Source: Desulfobacteraceae bacterium
GTDB lineage: Bacteria; Desulfobacterota; Desulfobacteria; Desulfobacterales; JAABRJ01
Direction: 5' to 3'
Assembly (NCBI GenBank): GCA_011390985.1
Contig: JAABRJ010000472.1
Span: 1-10,008 of the forward strand
DNA: 10,008 bases
Positions 6,551 through 10,008 of this stretch are shown in pieces. Under the pieces are notes generated by a model, which was not told the origin of the DNA, did not search any database, and was given only the letters and a program-made list of their open reading frames with translations. The translations under genes were made by a program, and so were the position numbers. How positions within the stretch are numbered: the stretch's first letter is position 1; every line of letters starts with the position of its first letter.

Positions 6551-6583
6551 ACCCCCGCTTTTTTCGAAAAGCGGGGGTTTTTT
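6551..6583 (+). terminator. Strong intrinsic terminator after the PxxKW gene
   Basis: A 12-pair perfect stem (ACCCCCGCTTTT at 6551-6562 with its complement at 6567-6578) closes on a TTCG loop, and a run of T at 6578-6583 follows. The left side has no A run, so it works on the plus strand only. It sits 22 bases after the stop codon and 51 before the aminotransferase start. Confidence 0.93.
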
Positions 6584-6634
6584 CCGGATAGGCTTCCCCG
6601 CCCACAGCCTCAACAACCGAGGACCCAACCCAAA

Positions 6635-7954
6635 ATGCATCCTCTGGCAACCGAACTCAATCACATCATCCGCAGCGGCAACCCCCATATCCTGGAAATG
6701 CTCTCCGATCTGGGCCGCAATCTTTTCTTCCCCAAAGGGATTCTCAGCCAGAGCGCGGAGGCCAAACAGAAGGCCAAGCACATCAACGCCACCATCGGGA
6801 TTGCCCTCGAAAACGGCCGGACCATGCAGCTCGACTCGGTGATGAAACTGCTCGGGGACATCTCCGCCGCCGATGCCCTGACCTACGCCCCCTCTTTTGG
6901 GCTGTTGGCCCTGCGGGAAGCCTGGAAGGCGGGTCTTTTTGAAAAAAACCGCTCCCTTGCCGGCAAATCCATCAGCCTGCCGGTGGTCACCAGCGGCATC
7001 ACCCACGCGGTCAGCACGTTTGCCGAACTGTGGCTCGATCCCGGAGACACCGTGGTGTTGCCGGACCTCTTCTGGGGCAACTACAACCTGATACTGGCCC
7101 TGCGCCGGGGCGCCCGGCTGGTCCACTTCCCGTTTTTCACCCCGGACGGCGGCTTCAACCACACGGCCTTTGAAGACAGCGTAGCGCGCACAGCGGCTGA
7201 AAACGGCAAGGTCAGCGTTATACTGAATTTTCCCAACAACCCCACCGGCTATACCATCACTGCCCGGGAAGCCGAGCGGATCGCCGCCTTCCTGACCGCC
7301 ACGGCCGAAAAGGGCGCCAACGTGGTGGCCGCCTTTGACGACGCCTATTTCGGACTGTTTTACGGGGATGAACCCATCCGGGAGTCTCTCTTTGCCCGTC
7401 TGTGCAGCGCCCACCCTCGGCTGATGGCCGTCAAGCTGGACGGCGCCACCAAGGAAAACTTCGCCTGGGGCCTGCGGGTCGGGTTCATCACCTACGGCAC
7501 CTGTATCAGCGGCGACAGCCGTCCGGTCTTCGAAGCCCTCGAGAAAAAGACCGCCGGTGCCATCCGCGGCTGCATTTCAAACGCCGCGCACCTCAGCCAG
7601 ACCATCCTGCTGCGATCGCTGCAGGCCCCCGAATACCCGGCCGAAAAGCAGGCCAAAACCCGCATTCTGCAGCAACGCGCGCAGCGGGTCAAAGCGGTCC
7701 TCGAAGACCCCAAGTACCAGGCGGCCTGGACCCCCTACCCGTTCAACTCGGGTTATTTCATGTGCCTGCGCCTCAAAACGGTGGACGCCGAGACCCTGCG
7801 CTGCCATTTGCTGGATCGTTACGGCGTCGGTTTGATTGCCGTCGATGCCCACAACCTGCGGGTGGCCTTCTCCTGCCTGGAGGAAAGGGATGTGGCGGAA
7901 CTATTTGACACGGTTCTGAAGGCCGTGAAAGACTTGGAGGGCCCAACCGGATAG
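6635..7954 (+). CDS. Class I/II PLP-dependent aminotransferase
   Basis: The 439-residue cytoplasmic enzyme has the fold type I aminotransferase landmarks in order: VTSGITHAVST, where PLP phosphate contacts are usual; NNPTG at 201-205; D-D-A-Y at 235-238, contacting the pyridine nitrogen and O3'; the Schiff-base Lys273 in the ATKENFAWGLRVGF block; and Arg409 in LRVAF, the usual substrate-carboxylate arginine. It should therefore transfer amino groups between an amino acid and a keto acid. The substrate cannot be read from sequence; aspartate, aromatic or alanine types are all possible. It is somewhat longer than the usual 390-400, with about 30 extra residues at the N-terminus. The ATG at 6635 has only a weak GAGG 12 bases upstream. 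No promoter is evident in the 51 bases after the upstream terminator, so it may depend on read-through or an unseen promoter. Confidence 0.9.
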   Translation: MHPLATELNHIIRSGNPHILEMLSDLGRNLFFPKGILSQSAEAKQKAKHINATIGIALENGRTMQLDSVMKLLGDISAADALTYAPSFGLLALREAWKAGLFEKNRSLAGKSISLPVVTSGITHAVSTFAELWLDPGDTVVLPDLFWGNYNLILALRRGARLVHFPFFTPDGGFNHTAFEDSVARTAAENGKVSVILNFPNNPTGYTITAREAERIAAFLTATAEKGANVVAAFDDAYFGLFYGDEPIRESLFARLCSAHPRLMAVKLDGATKENFAWGLRVGFITYGTCISGDSRPVFEALEKKTAGAIRGCISNAAHLSQTILLRSLQAPEYPAEKQAKTRILQQRAQRVKAVLEDPKYQAAWTPYPFNSGYFMCLRLKTVDAETLRCHLLDRYGVGLIAVDAHNLRVAFSCLEERDVAELFDTVLKAVKDLEGPTG

Positions 7955-7979
7955 CCTTCAACTGTTAGCGGCCTTTTTT
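7919..7979 (+). terminator. Probable terminator of the aminotransferase gene, overlapping its 3' end
   Basis: AAGGCCGT (7919-7926, inside the last codons) can pair with GCGGCCTT (7968-7975), eight pairs including one G-U, and six T follow at 7974-7979. The loop is long, about 41 nt, but holds a small TTGG/CCAA stem. The long loop lowers confidence. Confidence 0.5.
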
Positions 7980-8227
7980 CGAACCCGCCTGATCTGAGAC
8001 TTATACCGACCCGTCAAATTTGAGAGTCCACCGGATCCGACCCCCTACCGGGTGCTAACCTGTGAGCGGGCGATCGCCGGCTGGCTGAAGCCAAGGCGTT
8101 CCGCGGCATCCCCGACGCGCTTCAGCGAATCACCATCCCTACCCCCATCAAGCCCGCCATCGGCAGCTGGAGACCAGCATCCTTATTATTTTGTTCAGGC
8201 GAGGGGATTATTTTTATGCGGGGCCCC
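7980..8227. other. Convergent intergenic region between the aminotransferase and truA
   Basis: No complete gene is visible. It holds an inverted repeat GCTGAAGC (8084-8091) and GCTTCAGC (8119-8126) with an inner GCGT/ACGC extension, and GAGGGG (8201-8206) that can pair with CCCCTC (8224-8229) at the truA stop. That last stem has no U run on the truA transcript, so I do not call it a terminator. On the minus strand a short frame resembles a helix-turn-helix (see findings). Confidence 0.5.
8045..8131 (-). pseudogene. Possible remnant of a helix-turn-helix (LysR-like) gene
   Basis: One frame reads VGDAAERLGFSQPAIARSQ, close to the classic LysR recognition-helix pattern (AA-E-L--SQPA-S). It ends at a TAG four codons later and has no in-frame ATG, GTG or TTG before the upstream stop codons at 8183-8188. 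Only about 28 residues support it, so it may be chance, particularly as part of it lies in an inverted repeat. Confidence 0.2.
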
Positions 8228-8968
8228 TCAGTAGTGAACCGCCACCAGAAACAGCCCGCAGGCCGGCGCCGTAGCTGCCGCCTGGGCCCGGTCGCGGGAG
8301 CGCAGGATGGCTTGCACGGCCTCCGGTGGCCGTTTGCCCAGGCCGACCGCCACCAGGGTGCCGGTGATGTTGCGGACCATGAAACGCAGGAAACCGTCGG
8401 CCTCGAAGGTGATCTCAATACGGCCGTCGGCCCCGGGGAGCACCGCGACCCGCCGCAGATCGCGGATCGTGTGGGTTCTCGGGCTGCCGGCCCCCTCGAA
8501 GGCCTTGAAATCGTGGCGACCGACAAAAAACCGGGCCGCCTGTTGCAGCGCCGTCAAGTCCAGCATCGAACGGATGTGCCAGGCGTATTGGCGGCCGATG
8601 GCCGCCGGCAGCGGGCGATTCAAAATCCGGTAGCAATAGGTCTTGCCCTTGGCGTCGTATCGGGCATGGAAATCGGTGGCCGCTGATTCGCAGCCGCGGA
8701 TAACGACATCGGCGGACAGCAGGCGATTTAACCCTTTCAGAAAATCCGAGGCCGTCAAGCGGGTGTCGCAGCAAAAATTGGCCACCTGCCCCAGGGCGTG
8801 CACACCGGCATCGGTGCGGCCGGAACCGTTGAGGGTGATGGCCTGTCGGGTCATGACCGCCAGGGCAGCCTCGATCTCCGCCTGAACGGTGCGATCTTGC
8901 TTCTGCCGCTGCCAGCCGTGAAAACGGGTGCCGTCGTACTCGATCAGCAGTTTAAAATTTTTGGCCAT
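8228..8968 (-). CDS. truA: tRNA pseudouridine synthase A
   Basis: TruA converts uridine to pseudouridine at positions 38-40 of the tRNA anticodon stem, in the cytoplasm. The 246-residue protein is of normal length. It shows the family N-terminus (LLIEYDGTRFHGWQRQ at 7-22), the catalytic motif NGSGRTDAGVHALGQ with Asp53 as the nucleophile, the GKTYCYRI block and the C-terminal FLRFMVRNITGTLVAVG segment. I chose the ATG at 8968 because homologues begin just before this strand and a GGAG lies 10 bases upstream. A longer frame up to 9073 adds 35 Arg-rich residues with no family match. It is 275 bases downstream of the DUF4388 gene on the same strand and may have its own promoter. Confidence 0.96.
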   Translation of the reverse strand: MAKNFKLLIEYDGTRFHGWQRQKQDRTVQAEIEAALAVMTRQAITLNGSGRTDAGVHALGQVANFCCDTRLTASDFLKGLNRLLSADVVIRGCESAATDFHARYDAKGKTYCYRILNRPLPAAIGRQYAWHIRSMLDLTALQQAARFFVGRHDFKAFEGAGSPRTHTIRDLRRVAVLPGADGRIEITFEADGFLRFMVRNITGTLVAVGLGKRPPEAVQAILRSRDRAQAAATAPACGLFLVAVHY

Positions 8969-9027
8969 CAGCCCTGCGCTCCGCTGCACCCGGTATGGTT
9001 CACCCCTGAAGTCCCCGCGCCGGAGGG

Positions 9028-9056
9028 GGTATACACCAGATCGCGCCCGCCTCCAA
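9028..9056 (-). promoter_or_regulatory. Weak candidate promoter for truA
   Basis: On the minus strand TTGGAG (9056-9051) and TATACC (9033-9028) are spaced by 17 bases. Each hexamer is only a partial match, but the TATA stands out in GC-rich sequence and the position, about 60 bases before the truA start, is right. Confidence 0.3.
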
Positions 9057-9100
9057 GCCCTCCGCGCCATCACAGCCGACGGGGAGGGCGCTGCGCGGAG
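9057..9100 (-). promoter_or_regulatory. Two mutually exclusive stems upstream of truA
   Basis: GCCCTCC (9057-9063) can pair with GGAGGGC (9083-9089), while CTCCGCGC (9060-9067) can pair with GCGCGGAG (9093-9100). The two share 9060-9063, so only one can form. Both lie upstream of the promoter candidate, so they matter only if transcription comes through from the DUF4388 gene. No U run follows on the minus strand. Confidence 0.25.
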
Positions 9101-9243
9101 ACTTTATCGCCACTGCGGGCAGTGAAGTTCCAGGGGGATGGCGAGGGTTTCTGAAGAATTTGGGCGGCGGGATCACATGGCGACCGGGCGCCGGGCCGCG
9201 GACAGACCTCGGCCGGTCCGCCAGCGGAATGGCGGGCGTCGGG

Positions 9244-10008
9244 TCAGGCGCCGCCCCCCGGGTCGATTTCGTTGAGCCGGGACCTGAGCAGATACCAGTT
9301 GCCCTCGGGGTCGGTCAGCGTCAGGAGACGGCGACCTTCGCCGCTGCGCGCGCCGAAATCCAGGATCAGGACCACGCCCATGGGCGTGTGAAAAGTCATT
9401 TCGCGGCACTCGCCCAACCCCTCCTGGGGGCTTGTTTCCCCCGCCAGGTTGAAGACATCGTTGAAGGCGGCGGCCAGGCGTTCCAGATCAACGCCCTGAT
9501 CGGCAACCTCAGCGAGCAGGATTGAACCGGCGGCGTTGAGCACCGCAAGGGCCCGGAAGCCTTTGATGCTGCGGATTGCGGGCAGATGCGGTTTCACCCC
9601 TGCCGCCAGGTTCCCGGCCGTGGACGCCGCAGACGATGACTGGGCTTGGGCTTCAGCCGGGCTGCAGTCGTCCATCAGGTTGGATACCTCGTCAAAAATG
9701 TCTTGGTCCTCCGCGTCCGTTGCGGCTGCCGACGGGGTGGACGTCTGGCGCGACCAGGTCGCCCCGGCCATGTCCATCAGATCGGTTTTGACGCGCCGCG
9801 CCGTGCTGCGGCGCTTGGGCAGATCGGCGAACCGGATTTCGATGCGGTCCCAGCCGGCCATCTCCAGGGCCGCATCCTCGCCGTTGAGCTCCGCGAAGTG
9901 GGCATCAATCAGGACCCCCTCGTTGAAGTAGAGAAACCCCTTGCCCTTGCCGGCGGATTTGACTTCCATGCGGCAGGTTTTCTTTTCAACCTCCACCAGC
10001 GGCAAGAA
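9244..10008 (-). CDS. DUF4388 protein with roadblock/LC7-like C-terminal region (5' partial)
   Basis: The frame is open to the right edge (the last codon encodes Phe before LPLVEVEKKT), so the N-terminus is missing; a TTG at 10005 is not a convincing start. The first 60 or so visible residues match the end of a DUF4388 (PATAN) domain: E--KKTCRMEV, then GKGFLYFNEGVLIDAHFAELNGEDAALEM. An Asp-, Ser- and Ala-rich linker follows, about 65 residues. The last 120 or so residues resemble a roadblock/LC7 or Longin-like unit (RSIKGFRALAVLNAAGSILL and the MGVVLILDFG strand). DUF4388 proteins often pair with response-regulator receivers or GTPase modules and are linked to signalling, gliding or polarity in deltaproteobacteria. 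A receiver domain could lie in the missing part. The DUF4388 call is fairly safe; the roadblock call is less so. Confidence 0.75.
   Translation of the reverse strand, partial: FLPLVEVEKKTCRMEVKSAGKGKGFLYFNEGVLIDAHFAELNGEDAALEMAGWDRIEIRFADLPKRRSTARRVKTDLMDMAGATWSRQTSTPSAAATDAEDQDIFDEVSNLMDDCSPAEAQAQSSSAASTAGNLAAGVKPHLPAIRSIKGFRALAVLNAAGSILLAEVADQGVDLERLAAAFNDVFNLAGETSPQEGLGECREMTFHTPMGVVLILDFGARSGEGRRLLTLTDPEGNWYLLRSRLNEIDPGGGA

Larger units (their letters stand above)
8969..9243. other. Intergenic region between the DUF4388 gene and truA
   Basis: Beyond the promoter candidate and alternative stems listed separately, the stretch just after the DUF4388 stop has short GC hairpins (TCCGC/GCGGA and GGCCG/CGGCC at about 9192-9233) without a U run. 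No gene is recognisable. Confidence 0.4.

Noticed and set aside
6571..6601. Possible alternative pairing of the terminator 3' arm (GCGGGG) with CCCCGC at 6596-6601
   Set aside because: The partner is transcribed after the terminator has acted, so it cannot serve as an antiterminator.
6491..7414. A 307-codon minus-strand frame
   Set aside because: It is antisense to the aminotransferase and crosses the strong terminator; no domain is visible.
7978..7986. TTCGAACCC, which on the minus strand resembles a tRNA T-loop
   Set aside because: The flanking bases cannot form a T-stem or acceptor stem, so it is not a tRNA.
7964..8059. GTTAGC and GCTAAC ends, considered as an integron attC-like site
   Set aside because: The order and bases do not fit the attC core consensus, and there is no integrase or cassette structure; a six-base inverted repeat this far apart is likely chance.

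Overview
The window is GC-rich, densely coded bacterial DNA. The gene set suggests a Gram-negative member of the Desulfobacterota (sulfate-reducer-like 'deltaproteobacteria'). The pointers are a small PxxKW-type cysteine-rich protein, a DUF4388/roadblock-type protein, an AsmA-family envelope protein and a KdsD-type Kdo-pathway isomerase. The lineage is an inference from gene content; there is no rRNA or other decisive marker. I see no IS element, prophage, CRISPR array, tRNA or rRNA.

Layout. (1) 2-1555, plus strand: the 3' part of a TPR plus periplasmic-binding-fold protein of the LpoA / Leu-Ile-Val-binding type. (2) 5566-1583, minus strand: a compact three-gene unit, asmA-like, then kdsD, then a DapA-superfamily gene that overlaps kdsD by 11 bases. 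A promoter candidate at 5807-5834 would give a leader of about 235 nt with several possible RNA helices. (3) 6121-6583, plus strand: a self-contained cassette for a 92-residue, nine-cysteine PxxKW protein. It has a promoter candidate overlapping a dyad, a leader hairpin, a near-perfect ribosome binding site and a strong intrinsic terminator. (4) 6635-7954, plus strand: a class I/II PLP aminotransferase ending in a probable terminator. (5) 8968-8228, minus strand: truA. (6) 10008-9244, minus strand: the 3' part of a DUF4388 protein with a roadblock/LC7-like C-terminal region.

How the genes fit together. The minus-strand unit points to the outer envelope: KdsD makes D-arabinose 5-phosphate for Kdo, and AsmA-like proteins belong to the family that moves phospholipid to, or organises, the outer membrane. 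The third gene has the DapA fold pattern, but the position of the Schiff-base lysine and the GTTGE motif are both changed, so it is unlikely to be an ordinary lysine-pathway enzyme. The convergent TPR/substrate-binding gene may also act in the envelope, by analogy with LpoA. TruA and the aminotransferase are housekeeping enzymes. The most interesting items are the non-canonical DapA homologue co-translated with kdsD, the heavily equipped PxxKW cassette and the structured asmA leader. I find no clear multi-gene novel system here.
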